Position numbers and translations under genes: made by a program | The notes under the pieces: generated by a model | What the model was told of the DNA's origin: nothing | What the model saw: the letters and a program-made list of their open reading frames with translations, nothing else | Database searches by the model: none | Shown: positions 36,430-48,115 of the stretch, in pieces | Numbering within the stretch: position 1 is the stretch's first letter | Layout: each line of letters begins with the position of its first letter | Source of the DNA: Hyparrhenia diplandra | Lineage: Eukaryota > Streptophyta > Magnoliopsida > Poales > Poaceae | Assembly (NCBI GenBank): GCA_015847255.1 | Contig: JADLZK010011592.1 | Coordinates: forward strand, 124,001-188,000 | Reading direction: 5' to 3' | Length of the DNA: 64,000 nt

Positions 36430-38193
36430 CCCTGTCCCTGTGAAAGATCCTCAGTTCATCACCATGGGGGAGGAAATTGGATAGCAATTTGGACTCTTTC
36501 TATTGGGGGTAAAGACAATCTGATTTATTCTTTTTAACTCCCGTGTCTGATCGTGCCTGAACTGCAGAATATGATGGCATATGGATCTGGTCACAAATTC
36601 CTCGATCTCAACTGGATTGCAACTGACTAGTCACTCACTATTCCTACTCAAAATGAAGCTAGAAAACACAAGATACCAACCAACGCAGAAAACAGAACCC
36701 GAGTCATGATCATGATTGAAGGAAATACTACAGAATTTCGTTCAGAGTTTCAGACAGCATAGTGTTCACCAACCCTTCTTTTCTGTCCTCACACGGTTCG
36801 GTTCAGCAGCCTAACGACACTGTAACGAGTTTATGACGTGTATTAGTGTGTCGTTAGTCTGCAGCACCTCCGTTATTAAAACCAAGAATATACTATATCC
36901 TGATTCCTTCTACGCCCGCCGGTGATCGATCGAGAAGGCGACGGCGGAGCAGCCATTGCCGGCCGGACTCTTTTGGCCGTACGTTCAGAGCGAGCTACGG
37001 ACGAAGAAACCTCTGAATAAACTTACCTCACCTTGTCATTCTCCGGACCCCATTTTCTATGCCGGAGCGGCGGGCGTTCCGAGAAGCCAACAAGCGAACC
37101 AGGCCAATTTCTAAACGAGGTAAAATCCACACGAGCGGGCATCTCCGGGCGCTGACGAAGAACATCTTGTCCTCGTCACTCAGAGCCTCTGATTGGAACA
37201 TCATTGCATCGCATCGCATTGGGGTGTCCCTGTCGGGACGCCTTGTCGTACATACCTCTGTCTGTCTTCTTGCCGTTGATCTTGGCGAGAGAGCGGAAAC
37301 GACATGGAATTCAGCTCCGATCGATCCGGCGCCACGTGTGCGCTGCTCATGTCGCGCTCTTGCGTGCGTGCGATCATTGGTCAGTATTCAGTCAAGATCA
37401 GTCAAAGATACCTTGCAGCAATGAGCTGCTGGCGATGAGCATGGAAGGGACAAGGAATTGTGAACAACACCTGTCGACTGCGATGAGCATTTGGAGCATC
37501 GTGGAAAGATGTTTGCAGTCCACTGAAACAAATAATGTCTGTTCTTCTTGGGGAAAAGAGGAGCAAGGGCACACAGAAAGATGCATGTTTATGTTACAAC
37601 AGACCGTGATTAATCACTGAAATGTGTTTGGCGAATGATTTGATTTCTCTGAAGAATATCCTGAGTAACCGAAAGCGCCGGCCTCCCGTCAGAGGTTTGA
37701 TGCTTATGTGCCTGATTGGGGCATAAAAGCGACCAGGGTGATAGAGAGCCTTCAGGCCGAAAGAAACGGGAGAATCTGAATCTGCCTTTCGGAAAGCCAC
37801 GACCTGTGACTGAATTTTTATATATATTCAGTCATGAATTCATCTATCTATCGATCGATCCCGGAATCATCTATACGGCGGTCTCGATGCCGGATTTGAA
37901 CAACGGATGACCAAACGCGACAGTGACACTGCCAATTCAACAGTTGGCACTGAACAAGAACATATTACATACATCAGTTTTCAGGGACATGCATAATGCA
38001 TTAAGGCACCTGCAACATATGATCTTTAGTTTGATTTGGTCCCTTCTCTGCGTGCTCCGTATCTTGTAAATTTTTAATATCATCACACACGAAGATTATG
38101 CCGTCGTTTTCCATTTTTGCCGACTGTTCGAAGAAGAATAATGCTGGCTGTCCTCCAATGGGGGCGGGGGCGGCGAGGTTCCGATTCTCGGCG
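36430..38193. other. Intergenic region between GRAS promoter and Hsp20 3' end
   Basis: No coding region was recognised. It contains the 10-bp inverted repeat at 36,811-36,857 (separate entry). Open frames at 37,000-37,620 lack any family motif. Confidence 0.5.
36811..36857. repeat. Inverted repeat ctaacgacac / gtgtcgttag
   Basis: Perfect 10-bp arms (36,811-36,820 and 36,848-36,857) are separated by 27 bp, about 640 bp upstream of the GRAS start codon. They may be MITE ends or a promoter cruciform; there is no duplication to support transposition. Confidence 0.6.
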
Positions 38194-39547
38194 TCAGGCC
38201 GTGGCGTGGTGGGCATCATCATCGGCGGTCTTGGGAACCTTTATCTCCAGGGACCCCTCGCCGTCGTCAAAGTATGCCTCCACTTTCCTCCACTCCGCGT
38301 CCTCCGGCAGCTCCACGCGCCGGACGAAGCCGTGCTCCCACCACCGGCCGGCGCGCCAGTCGCGGCCGTCCGCCGGCGGTGCTCGCCACAGCCCGCTGAT
38401 GTCCATCACCTTCATCGCGTCCCCGCTCACCTCCACGTCGCATCTCCTTCCACCTGAATAAAGACGGAGAGGGCGAAATAAAACAAGTCCATCTTTTTGA
38501 CCTAGAACAATAATGATGTTTTCTTGGTCTTGGTAATCGTCTCGAACACTCTTTTGCTATGCACTGGCGTTTCTAGCTACGTAGGCTTTCACCACGGTCC
38601 ACGATGATCGATGTGGATTGCGGTGTGCCACACGCAAACGCAACGAATATTTCTTGTGAGAAAAGCAGTGTTGTAACGTTGCTGTAAACGATAAAGCAAA
38701 GCGAAGCTAGTGGAGAAAAGGAGGATGCACACATGACTTATGGTTACTTTCATCCTCTAGCTTAGCTCTAGCTAGCTGCTACTGGTTGCAAAAGACCCCT
38801 CTGGAAACTGTAAACCATTAAGCATCTGAATACTGAAGCGTGGATGGACGGCACACTGCCAATGCGATTTTTTACTGTCACGCCGGCTCAGTAATGCATT
38901 AGCTGGTGGCACACACGCAAGACCACAAGAAGCATTGCAACTATATATACGGAACCGATGCCAAATATTATCTCAAAGTTCTGAATCTAACCAACAAATG
39001 CTAATTGGAAATCATCTCTTATATCAGTTTACAATCTGAAGTTTTCAGAATTCAGAGGAATATTGAACATTGACTTTTTTTTTTATTGAACATTGACGTT
39101 TGTTTCTATGCAGTGTTCTAAGACCATTTCTAGGGTCCCATAAGGATATCAGTTAGTTAATCCATGGACAGTGCAACAATCAAGTGAAAATCATGGAGCA
39201 AAGCAGCGATCGTAATCCGTACCTGGCATGTCGGCTCTGATGTAGTACTCGGAGTCGGTCTCAGCCCAGTCGACGGTGGTCCTGGCGTTGCCGCGGCGGA
39301 GCGCGGCGAGCAGCACCTCGGACTCGAACTCCCACAGCGGGAACGGGTCGGCCGGGTCAAAGAACTTGCCGAACAGGAACGGGCTGAACAGGGAGCCCTC
39401 CGCGAACACGGCCCTCGCGTCGGCGCCCGCGGCGCCCTGCAAGAACCCGCTGAACGTGTTCTCCAGCAGCGACATGCGCCACCTGGGCGCCGCCGTGGCG
39501 TCGCCGGCCGGCACCAGCCGGACCTCCATCGCCCGCCGCCCCGGCAT
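38194..39547 (-). CDS. Small heat shock protein, Hsp20/alpha-crystallin family (~21-22 kDa)
   Basis: ATP-independent chaperone that holds unfolding proteins. Two exons on the minus strand, 39,547-39,223 and 38,453-38,194, are separated by a 769-bp GT..AG intron. Phases join to 194 residues with no break. Exon 1 has MEVRLVPAGD, WRMSLLENTFSGFLQG, FSPFLFGKFFDPADPFPLWE, and the start of the alpha-crystallin domain, TTVDWAETDSEYYIRADMPG. Exon 2 continues CDVEVSGDAMKVMDISGLW and the domain end, ...RWWEHGFVRRVELPEDAEW followed by VEAYFDDGEGSLEIKVPKT. The usual GVL/GIL-type motif reads GSLEIKVPK. No N-terminal transit peptide is evident. It closely resembles the rice 21.9-kDa class as I remember it. 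It is divergently oriented to the gene at 39,956, with 408 bp between start codons. Confidence 0.9.
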
Positions 39548-39600
39548 GGCTGCTCAGGCTGCCTGTTCCCGGGGAAAGCGCGCCTGCGGGGAGCCGATTG

Positions 39601-39607
39601 TTTATAG
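39601..39607 (-). promoter_or_regulatory. Possible TATA element of the Hsp20 gene
   Basis: The minus strand reads ctataaa, about 55 bp upstream of the ATG. The position would leave a very short 5' UTR. No clear array of nGAAn heat shock elements was seen between here and 39,956. Confidence 0.4.
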
Positions 39608-39782
39608 GAGGAGCGCGCGGTGGCGCCGCGGTGGAGCTGGAGATGGAGCTGGCCTTTGGGGAAAGCAGAGGATGGGAGGCGCGATTCCGTTTGCCATTCG
39701 CTGGCTCTGCCGTCGATGTGATTCCCGCCTTTTTCATATTTTCTTCCCCTCATCATACATATAAATATATAAATAAATAGTA

Positions 39783-39955
39783 CTGGACCTCAACGTACTG
39801 GGCTGCTAAAGTGTGACAAAAGCTTGGCCCAAACATATGCGCTGCTCACGGCCCGGCCCATAAAACTCTCACCTCTACTAGCTCCACCCGAGCGGGCCAA
39901 AGTCCGTCACCAACACGCAAAACCCTAACCCAATCACGTCTCTCGCTAATCCCCG
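39783..39955. promoter_or_regulatory. Divergent promoter with telo-box and GGCCCA site II-like elements
   Basis: AAACCCTAA (telo-box) lies at 39,920-39,928. GGCCCA-type elements (cttggcccaaac, cggcccggcccataaa) occur within about 135 bp upstream of it. This combination is typical of plant housekeeping and ribosomal-protein genes and probably drives the plus-strand gene at 39,956; its effect on Hsp20 is unknown. Confidence 0.55.
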
Positions 39956-40253
39956 ATGGGTATCTTCTCGTGGTGGAGGGGAGGGCGACGCGGCGGCGGT
40001 CCGCCGGGCCAGCAATCCTCGGCGGTGGCGGGGACCGAGGTGGCAGCTTCTGGCACCAACGGGGCGGTGGAGGTGCGGCGGCAGCGGCAGGCTGCGGACG
40101 CGACGGTGTTCGAATTCGGGTCCGCGGCGGGAGTCTGGCGCCGCTCTGACGCTCGCGGGATACTGCCCCGTCTCCGACGAGCTCGAGCCCTGCCGCTGGC
40201 AGCTGGTCCCGGCCGCCGGTGACGGCGCGCCGCAGTTCCGCATCGTGTTCTGA
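39956..40253 (+). CDS. Small conserved plant protein of unknown function, one frame break
   Basis: About 98 residues. The N-terminus MGIFSWWRGGRRGGG is followed by RRQRQAADATVFEFGSAA. After a 1-nt insertion within about 40,121-40,140, the second frame reads TLAGYCPVSDELEPCRWQLV and ends APQFRIVF at TGA 40,251-40,253. The two halves belong together: I recall a small plant family with the 'LAGYCPVSxELEPCRW' segment, but I cannot name its function. There is no membrane segment or signal peptide; Met-Gly at the N-terminus could allow myristoylation, which is speculative. Uncorrected, the frame would end at 40,222 with an unrelated Arg-rich tail. Confidence 0.65.
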
Positions 40254-42690
40254 GCGCGAGGGCACCTCTGGGTGGTGGTACAAGGTTTCATTTTGGTATA
40301 AAGATGTCATGTTTGGGGTGTACTGGTAACGATGCGTTCAGTGGAAATAAAACTTGAGATATGATTCATGAGTTTTCTGATTAGATATGGATGGTCTTCT
40401 ATGCTCACTTTGGCTGCTGTTGATCTGATTCTTTTATGCTTATTACAGATAAACTAATTCGCCACATGCTACTATAGGCAAACAGTTATGTAATATATAT
40501 CAAATTAGGTCTAAGTGAAATCTGTTTTTTTCTGGGGCTAAAATTTGTGGATGAGTTATAGATTGCAAGATGCATGCTCAACATGAGAGATAGTTCCTTA
40601 TAATTACTGTTCTACCTATGGTGTTATATTATTAGAGCTGGACACTGAAAATCCTTCAAGATACAGGGGACTTATATGAAAGTCAACTACATTTGTGGAA
40701 TGTTGCTTAGTGTAAGTTGTTTTCCGTTAATTACTTAATTGCGATGTGATATTCTTAGAGCTGGTCATAGAAAATCTTGTATCGATTATTACCAAATTCC
40801 GCCTTGCTCCGGGAATTTTCTGTTTGGAATCTTAAGTGTCTGAGTTTCACTGGCTGTCTAGGAAAGAACAGAAATCGAAGGTACCAGACATCAACAAAAC
40901 TATACTTGGTTAATTTTGTGATCAAACCACCTAAAGCACCATCTTTCCCAAAAAAACCTAAAGCACCATCATGTGTCAGGGAAACATTATCCTTTGCAAG
41001 CTTGAACTTATTTGCATTTATCCTTATCTTCTTTTGTGCCTTTTGGTGTCAGTATCAATATACCTTTGATACAATTATTGTATCGTCTATGTATGTTAGT
41101 ATTAAAGACCCTCGATGCTGATATGTATGTATCACATTGATCAATCGTGTTATTCTTATTATGGCTTTCCAGTGTTCACTTGTCCTTGTTTTTGGTTCCA
41201 GATTACTAGATCATTTGCTTGGTTCTTGTTAAGTTGGTTATGTTGAATCAGGAAACAGTTGTCTTGTCACAGTTCTTGTATTGGCTCTACATAAGAGCTA
41301 TGTACCCAATGCTCAATCTGTCACTACTCTTTACATTTCTGTGAATGTCCCAAAATACCTCTTGCTGGAATGCAGGATGGAGCAGCAGTGAATTGATTCT
41401 TATGGGACGTTGGCTAGTATAATGCCATGTACTAGGATGCCAAACATATGCTTTGATACTCAGAATCCGCAGAAAAAGGCATTTGCACTGGCACACATTT
41501 GTGTTTTTAGAGTTCTAACTTCTAAGGGCCTGGCACCCCCGGTCTTTCAATTAAAATCAAAAGACCATATCCGTTTTCAGTTCAGTGCAGGTAACAAAAC
41601 AATGCTCGACTCCTTCCGGCAGCCAGCCAGAACAGGCTACCAAACTTCCAGCAAGGTAACCACATGAACTCAAAGCAGTACTACCACCACAGCTAGAGAT
41701 AACTAAAACTATTGCATGATTAGAAATCTTCATTCAGAGCTCTCCACCAAGGTGTAGTTGGTCTAGTAGTCAGTACAGCAACGCCAAACGCTTGAGTGTC
41801 CTTCCTGAGATCTCCAACATTTTTTTTCCTGATAATTAGTCTCCAGCATTTAAGCTTCACGAAATGTGGAGGGCGGCTCCTCATTCCGTGATATGTGCCG
41901 TCTCATGGATGACCTGATCGAATCAAGAACGGCTGCCGGGACCGACGCCTGAGAACAATATAGACCATATGGAAGTGGAATTGTGTTGTGGTCTGGATCG
42001 GAATCACAACGGATAACCAGATTGGGATAGATTAGGTAGAATTCAGCAGGAATTTGGGGAAGTTAGCATGAACAGCCGAAGGCGATTCAGATGAATTGAA
42101 GAAGATAGAGTTTCAGTTACAGGCATCTGCTATTCGATAGCCTGAACAGGGAGCCCATGACGGAATGAAGACTGCACTTCACGTGCTGGCCCATCAGCCA
42201 CATGAACGCATTGCCGCTTCTGTTGCCAGAAAACCTTCAGACTTCACCATTTCTGGTTCAGTCTTCCTTGCCGCCCTCCTCTTGGTCCTGAAAAATTGCT
42301 GGATGTGTTTTCCTTCGAGTTATTTCAGTTGTTTGTCGTTTCTTTAAATTTGTTTTCGATTGTCAGCGGCAGAGTCACTCTATAATAACAAAGTTGACTC
42401 CTTAAGGCTTCCTGCAGAGCATCAGGCACTAGATGAACAATTTTTTGATTGGGTCATTAATTTTTGATGATAGAGTAGCAGAATCCACAAAACACTCTGC
42501 AAGAGGAAATTCAGATGTGTGAGGATAAGAATCATATTGAGATATCAAGAAAAAAAAAAACATCCGATCAAGTTTGAAGGAAACTTTCCATTCAAGACAG
42601 ACTGATTTCTGTTAGCTCACATAGCTAATACTTTACCAAATTACCAGTAATCCAAACAGGAGTGCTTTTTACCAGTAATCCAAACAGTTA
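40254..42690. other. Intergenic region, no gene recognised
   Basis: AT-rich. A short phrase tattcttagagctgg(a/t)ca is repeated near 40,630 and 40,750, and ttaccagtaatccaaacag occurs twice at about 42,640 and 42,670. Open frames here do not resemble known proteins. Confidence 0.5.
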
Positions 42691-42816
42691 TGAATACATC
42701 AGTGCAAGGACGTGACAGGCAGTTGCTGATTGCTGTCCTCTTCCAGCATCTGCCCGCCCCGCGCCATGTAGATAACACCTTATCTTCTCCTACGCCGATG
42801 CTTCCTTCCCGCGCCA

Positions 42817-43897
42817 ATGGCCTTGAACAACCCTCCTCAACCTTCCTCCTTCCAAGATCCCACTCAAACCCCTGCTCCCGCCACTCCCGACGCGCCCGTC
42901 GGTCATCTCGGCACCTTGCCACTTCCCGCAAAGCCGCTCTCTCCTCCGCATCAAGCCACCGCCGCCGTGGCAAGGCGTCCAATCATCCCCGTCCTCGCCA
43001 TCGGGCACTGCCAGCACCACCACCCCGTCGCCGCCGTCGTCGAGGCAGGAGGCCGTCGCTCAGGCACGGTCCCTGCCTCGCCACGGCGCTGCAGAAGCCG
43101 CTCAACAACTCGATCCCGCTCAAGAAGCTCAAGAGGCAGCGGCAGCCGCGGTTCCGCGCCGAGATCCCCGTGGTCGACGAGTCGCCAGGCTCCCTCGCGC
43201 GCCTCGCGCTCGACGTGTTCTCCGGAGGCGCGGGGGCGTCGAGGAAGGGCGGCGCGCCGGCGCGGCTGCTGCTCGTCTGGCCCTCGGCCGAGGCGCTGTC
43301 CGTGGCCCTGAGGGAGTTCGAAAACCAGGGCGACGACTCGGCGACGGCGCACGCGCGGCTAGGCTCGGTGCCGCCCACCGCGATGAGTGCCTGCGACGCC
43401 GCGGTGTTCCTGGCGCCGGCGCCGGCGCAGGTGGAGCAGGTGACGGCCGTCGCCGCGGCGCTGGAACCCGCCGGTGGTGCTGTTCAACCCGGCGTGGAGC
43501 TTCGACGAGGAGTTGGAGGAAGAGGAGAAGTTCGGTGCCGGCGCGAGGGGCTTCGTGGCCTCCCTTCGACGTGGTCTACTCCTTCACGGGACTGGAGGTG
43601 CGAGGCCTCCTGAGCAAGAAGAGGGGCGTGCTGCTCCGGTGCGTCGTCGAGGCCGGGCGGTTCGGCGGTGAGAGCAGCTGGGTGCTCATGGTCGAGAATG
43701 ACGACGGCGCGCGGCCGGAGGAGGGGCAGGAGTTCAAGGTCGTGTCGCGGCTTAAGAAGCGGCCGACGATCGGCGAGGTGGAGACTATGCTGTACAACCT
43801 CATGGCTGCCAACTCGCCGGTGACCAAGTCGGCCAGGTTCCTCCGGGAGATGGTCTCCAATGTGACCGGAGGAAAGTCCAAGTCCAAGGCGCAGTGA
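42817..43897 (+). CDS. DUF1995 protein (LOW PSII ACCUMULATION 3-like), probably plastid; several frame breaks
   Basis: The conserved part starts SSRQEAVAQARS / CLATALQKPLNNSIPLKKLK and runs RQRQPRFRAEIPVVDESPGS, LALDVFSGGAG, ARLLLVWPSAEALSVALREF, ACDAAVFLAPAPAQVEQV, VVLFNPAWSFDEELEEEEKF, FDVVYSFTGLEVRGLLSKKR and VVSRLKKRPTIGEVETMLYN before LMAANSPVTKSARFLREMV; the stop is at 43,895-43,897. This is the DUF1995 arrangement; family members include LPA3, which assists photosystem II assembly. The N-terminal region is Pro/Ser/Ala-rich and could be a transit peptide, but its frame is unclear. The ATG at 42,817 opens MALNNPPQPSSF, which lies in a different frame from the domain. One-nucleotide insertions in C runs near 43,071, 43,465 and 43,556 break the domain. 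Either a pseudogene or assembly error. Confidence 0.7.
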
Positions 43898-44215
43898 TTC
43901 GCCCTGCCTGCATGCGCATTGGTCTGATTTTGTTGGTGCTGTGTTGTGAATTTCTTTTGCCATGGAATAAAAAAAATGAGCTGCCTGGAAGTCTGAACAC
44001 GTGGAGATAATTTTGGTTGCATTTTTTTTTTTGTTAAAGATAATGGTGATTCAGGGGAAAAAAATTAGGTGAGAATCATCCTTGATTTGCAATGGATCGG
44101 AGATGGCAAAGCACCCAGCGGCTTGATTTGCAATGGATCGGAGATGGCAACAGCTCCTGCTAGAGATGTTCTGGTCCATCTTTTTTTTTCAAAATCATGC
44201 ATGTGCGTGTATTGC
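43898..44215. other. Spacer with a short direct duplication
   Basis: Contains two copies of cttgatttgcaatggatcgg (followed by agatggcaa) at about 44,082 and 44,122. Otherwise non-coding, with T runs near 44,020 and 44,180. Confidence 0.6.
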
Positions 44216-44224
44216 TTTTTTAGG

Positions 44225-46400
44225 GAAAAATGAGTTCGATACACGGCCTGTCAAGTTCCATAGAGAGTTGCCCTAGAGCATGACAAGCAAGAACACTTAC
44301 ACAAATCACCGGGCCGCAACGGCGCGCAGGGTGTTAGGGTGTTGTAGCTAAGAGGGAAACCAATTTCATGCACAAGTAGAAGGTCGCTTACGCTTACGGT
44401 AGAAGCGCTTAGAAATGGCGAGTCGCCAGTATCCCGCGCGGACAGCCACTGCCGCCTCCTCGCCTTGATGTGTCGCCACGACGCAGCAAGAAAGATCGAC
44501 ACACGCCGGGGCCGAACGCCCTTCGCTGGGCGCTTTTCCGCACGACCCAGCTAACGAGGAGGACAAGAGAGTCAGAGCCCGATCGAACGGGCGCTGGAAA
44601 CCCGCCGCCTTGACCCGAGCCACCAATCTTGAGCGACGGCACCGCCGGGGCTAGGTGCTGCATGCCCACCACCGCGAGGGTGTGGACCCAAATCTCCCCG
44701 GGTGAAGACACAGCGCTTGAGGTGGTCCCGAAGTCTCGCCTCCCTGGTCGCAAAAGCGCCGTGAGTCCAAGGCCCACTTGTAGTCCATGCCGCCGCTCCG
44801 GTCCGCAATTCACGCCCTCGTAGAGCTAGCCAAAAGAAGAATTTCACCTTCGTGGGCACGGCCGCCTGCATTTTCCTTTTGCGCCCGTTGTCGCGCCGAC
44901 GAAGAAGCTCGTGATACACGGGAGGTGGAGTAGGTACCTCCCGCGTCCAGCGCGCCACAAATTGATCGTACGCCCGTCTCCTGTAGCTCGATCGCCGAGC
45001 AAGATGTCCCAAAGCACGGCGCATCCACAAGGACCGCCGTCGGAGGGTCGGGTGATGTCCCTCACCCAACGGCGACCGCGAGGGCGTCTCACGCGGCGCT
45101 TCCTCGCCTCCTAATCGACGGCACGGAATAGGTTGGGTGCGAAGGTGCAATTGCCCCAGCGGCAGCCGCCTGTCCTTCCGTAACCCGCATTGCATCGCCC
45201 CCTACCTGCACCTTGACGAGGGCTCGAACATAGCGCTCCACCACGCCGACCTTCGAAGGCGCCCCCATCCCTGTGCGGTCTCCGGTCGGTCCTCCTCATC
45301 CACTCCCGGGCCAGAGTCGAGCAAAGCCATGGAACCGAGGACTGGAAGGCCAAGCCCGCCGAGGGGCTTCAAGAAGCAAGCAATCCTCCGTGCAACCCCG
45401 ATTTTCTCCTCGCGGCGACCTCGGTCGAGCCCGCCCAAAGGAAAGCCCGACGGTGTCCTGCCAATCTCCTTGACGCCCACGGTGACAACGCCGCAAATGA
45501 TGGAGACGCACGGTATCGCCGACATAGTTGACTTGGCCAAGGTACAACGCCCATGGTGTTCATCAAACCTCCCTTCCAGTGGGGATCCCGATGGCCACGT
45601 TGTCAACGATGGCTTGCCCCTCGGGCGCTGTAGTTTGGTGACCGATAGTGGCGCTCCCTGTGTAGGTGACCGGAACGGCACCACGCGACAAGGGAACACC
45701 AAGCAGCACATCGGCGACGACCACATCGGAGCAGCGTATGAGCGTGATGGAGCACTTGTCGAGGTTGGTGTGCAGCCCCGATGCCCCCCCGCAAAGATGT
45801 TCAGGATGCGCGACACAACCGAAGTCCAGAGCGCGGCGGAGCGAGGAAGATGACGAGGTCGCCGGGCCTACATCGGCCCGTGCTTGATAGCGCGTTCGGG
45901 AGTGGGGTGAGCTGCCCCCGCCGATCGGCTCTCTCGAGAAGGGAGTTTAGCACCTCCGTGATGATGACGTAATAGCCGCGGGCGATAGAGGGTCGCCCGA
46001 CGGAGCTCCTCGGGCGTGGTAGATGCGCCGCCCCGGCCGGCCGCTGACAAGGACCATGGTCGCCGCTGTGGATAGGAGGGCGGAGATCCGGGCCACGGCA
46101 GCCGCAGCCGAAAACCCCCAGTGCTCTAGGACCTCCCAACAAGAAGGCCAGGACGCGGTGTCAAAGGCCTTTTGCGAGGTCCACTTTGAGCAGTAGCATG
46201 GGGGGTCCGCCGAGCATGGAGCCACCGACAGGCCAGCTGCACCGTGTGGAAATTTTCATGTATCCTCCTGCTGCGGATGAAGGCGGACTGGTTCGGCTGC
46301 ACAATCTCAGACATCCGCCGGCGCCATCCTCAGTGCTAGGCCTTTAGCTAAGAATTTCCCGATGGAGTGCAAAGGCTTATGGGCCTGTACTCCATCTTCA
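44225..46400 (-). mobile_element. Degenerate LINE, minus strand
   Basis: Fragments appear in order on the minus strand, in shifting frames: QPNQSAFIRSRRIHENFHTV (about 46,240-46,310); KWTSQKAFDTASWPSCWEVL and the neighbouring RPGRRIYHARG..SGDPLSP (about 45,950-46,200); a thumb/connection region rich in SVTKLQRPRGKPSLTTWPSG (about 45,620); LGGLGLPVLGSMALL (about 45,340); and VPTKVKFFFWLALRGRELRT (about 44,830). These are RT and zf-RVT pieces of an L1-type element. Numerous frameshifts and the loss of the YADD box make it a relic. It is in the opposite orientation to the LINEs at 4.5-8.9 and 15.3 kb, and its ends are not defined. Confidence 0.75.
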
Positions 46401-46676
46401 ATCTGTTTTGTTGGCTAGAATTTGGAAAATGCAATTGCATGCTGCAATGCAAAATTTACACAATATCTTGGAAAGCAAGCCCGAGCGACAGGAATCGAGG
46501 TTCGACGTGGCGCAGCATCACAATAGAGTAACAGCAGCGGACAGAAATATAACAAATGTTTTCTTCGAGAACACGTACGTTGCACTTGCACAGATGACAC
46601 GTCTCCCTGAAGGTTGTTCAAAACCTTCGAATTGCTCGCCAGATCGATCGAGACATGATCTCGAGCAAATTCATCT

Positions 46677-48115
46677 CTAGTCGCAGTCAGTGTTGCTGCT
46701 CGTTTCAACGGACGCCGCTCTGGCTTGGATCAGGTCGTCGATGAGGCGCTGCAGATCACGGAACGACGAGCCGCCTTCCGCCACGGCCGCGTGGGCCTTC
46801 ACGGCGAGATCCCGCGCCCTGCCCCTGGCCGCCTCCCCGGCCCGCCTGGCTCCAAGAACCTTCCCACAGCCCGAGCCACGGCCACCGCCGGCACGAGCTC
46901 CCTCTCCTCGTACCTCGTGCTCCGTGCCCCGCTCCAGACTCGCTCCCCGATCCTGAGCACGTCCGTCACCAGCCGCTCCTCGATGAACTGGTCGCACACC
47001 AGCGGCCACGTCAGCATCGGCACGCCGGCCGCCGCCGCCTCCAGCAGCGAGCTCGACCCGCAGTGCGTCAGGAACGCGCCCACCGCAGGATGGGCGAGTA
47101 TCGTCGTCTGCGGCGCCCACCCTCTCACCAGCAGCCCCCTCTCCCCGACGCGCTCCTCCCAGCCTTCCGGCGGCGCCCATCCGTCGGCCCTGACCGCCCA
47201 CAGGAACGGCTTTCCTGAGGCTTCCAGGCCGAGCGCCAGCTCCCGGAGCTGATCGCCCGAGATGGCGGCGTAGGTGCCGAAGCACACGTACACCACCGAG
47301 CAGCTCGGCTTGGAGTCGAGCCACCTGATGCAGGGGAGACTCGGTGATGCCCGGTGGCAACGGCAGTGAGACGGGGCCGACGAAGTAGGAGCGCTTCAAG
47401 GATGCGACGCGCACAAGCGCCTCGCGGTACTCCTGCTCCAAGTCAGCGAACGTGTTAAAGGCGACGCCCAAGCACCTGGCCATCGCCGCGTTGCAAGGAT
47501 TGAACGCGTTCGCTGGGCGTATCAAAAACTCCGGCAACTCGCTGATGGGGATCCTTATCTCCGGCCCCGGCAACCCAGGAACGGTAACGTCAGAGGCGTC
47601 GTCACTAACGACGGCAGTGCCGCTGATGAGGTGCATGACGAGCCCTGAGAAGGCGCCGATGACATTGAAAACGACGCACGGCAAGCCCAGCTCGGCGGCG
47701 ATGCTGCTGTTCCAGAAGAAGTGGTAGTCCGTCACGACGGCGTCGGGGGACCGCTCCCTGAGGAGAGCCTCCTGTCCGGGCCGCGAGAGGGCCTCGTCGA
47801 TGGCTGCGGCGTCGATGCGCCACGCGTCGTCTCCCGCAGTGGAGAGGTTCTCGACGCCAGGAGCGAGGCCATCCACGCACGGGAATGGATAGGTGACGAT
47901 CTTGACCGTGGCGCTCGCCGCGGGGCCGTGCCGCTCGAGGGGCCGACCGGACCACCGTGACGTTAGCCGGGGTCACGGCGATGGAGGGCTCGACGGAGCC
48001 AGGCCTGGCCGCTGCGAGACGGACGGCGAGGTCGGTGTGGGGGGCCGATGTGGCTGGTGGCGAAGAATGGAATCAGAAGTATGCGCATCTTCTTGTTCTG
48101 CTTAGCTGAAGCCAT
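46677..48115 (-). CDS. UDP-glycosyltransferase family 1 (UGT), paralogue of the gene at 56.6 kb; altered PSPG box, four frame breaks
   Basis: Cytosolic enzyme that transfers a sugar from a UDP-sugar to small molecules. Intronless, about 475 residues. The N-terminus is MASAKQNKKMRILLIPFFAT with SHIGP (catalytic His in SHI). Further on: VTPANVTVVRSA, YPFPCVDGLAPGVENLSTAG, VTDYHFFWNSSIAAELGLPC, SYFVGPVSLPLP, WLDSKPSCSVVYVCFGTYA, and the PSPG region WAPQTTILAHPAVGAFLTHC followed by GSSSLLEAAAAGVP...CDQF. The nearly invariant HCGWNS is HCGSSS here, so the Trp and Asn that normally contact the sugar donor are both replaced by Ser. The terminal Gln of the box suggests a glucose-type donor if active. 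Frameshifts near 48,040, 47,940, 47,334 and about 46,840 are mostly extra or lost bases in G/C runs. The UGT at 56,651-58,121 is closely related and has the same strand. Confidence 0.85.

Noticed and set aside
40777..41121. A 114-codon open frame with a hydrophobic C-terminal segment
   Set aside because: The sequence is AT-rich, has no homologue I recognise, and contains a repeated intergenic phrase; not supportable as a gene.
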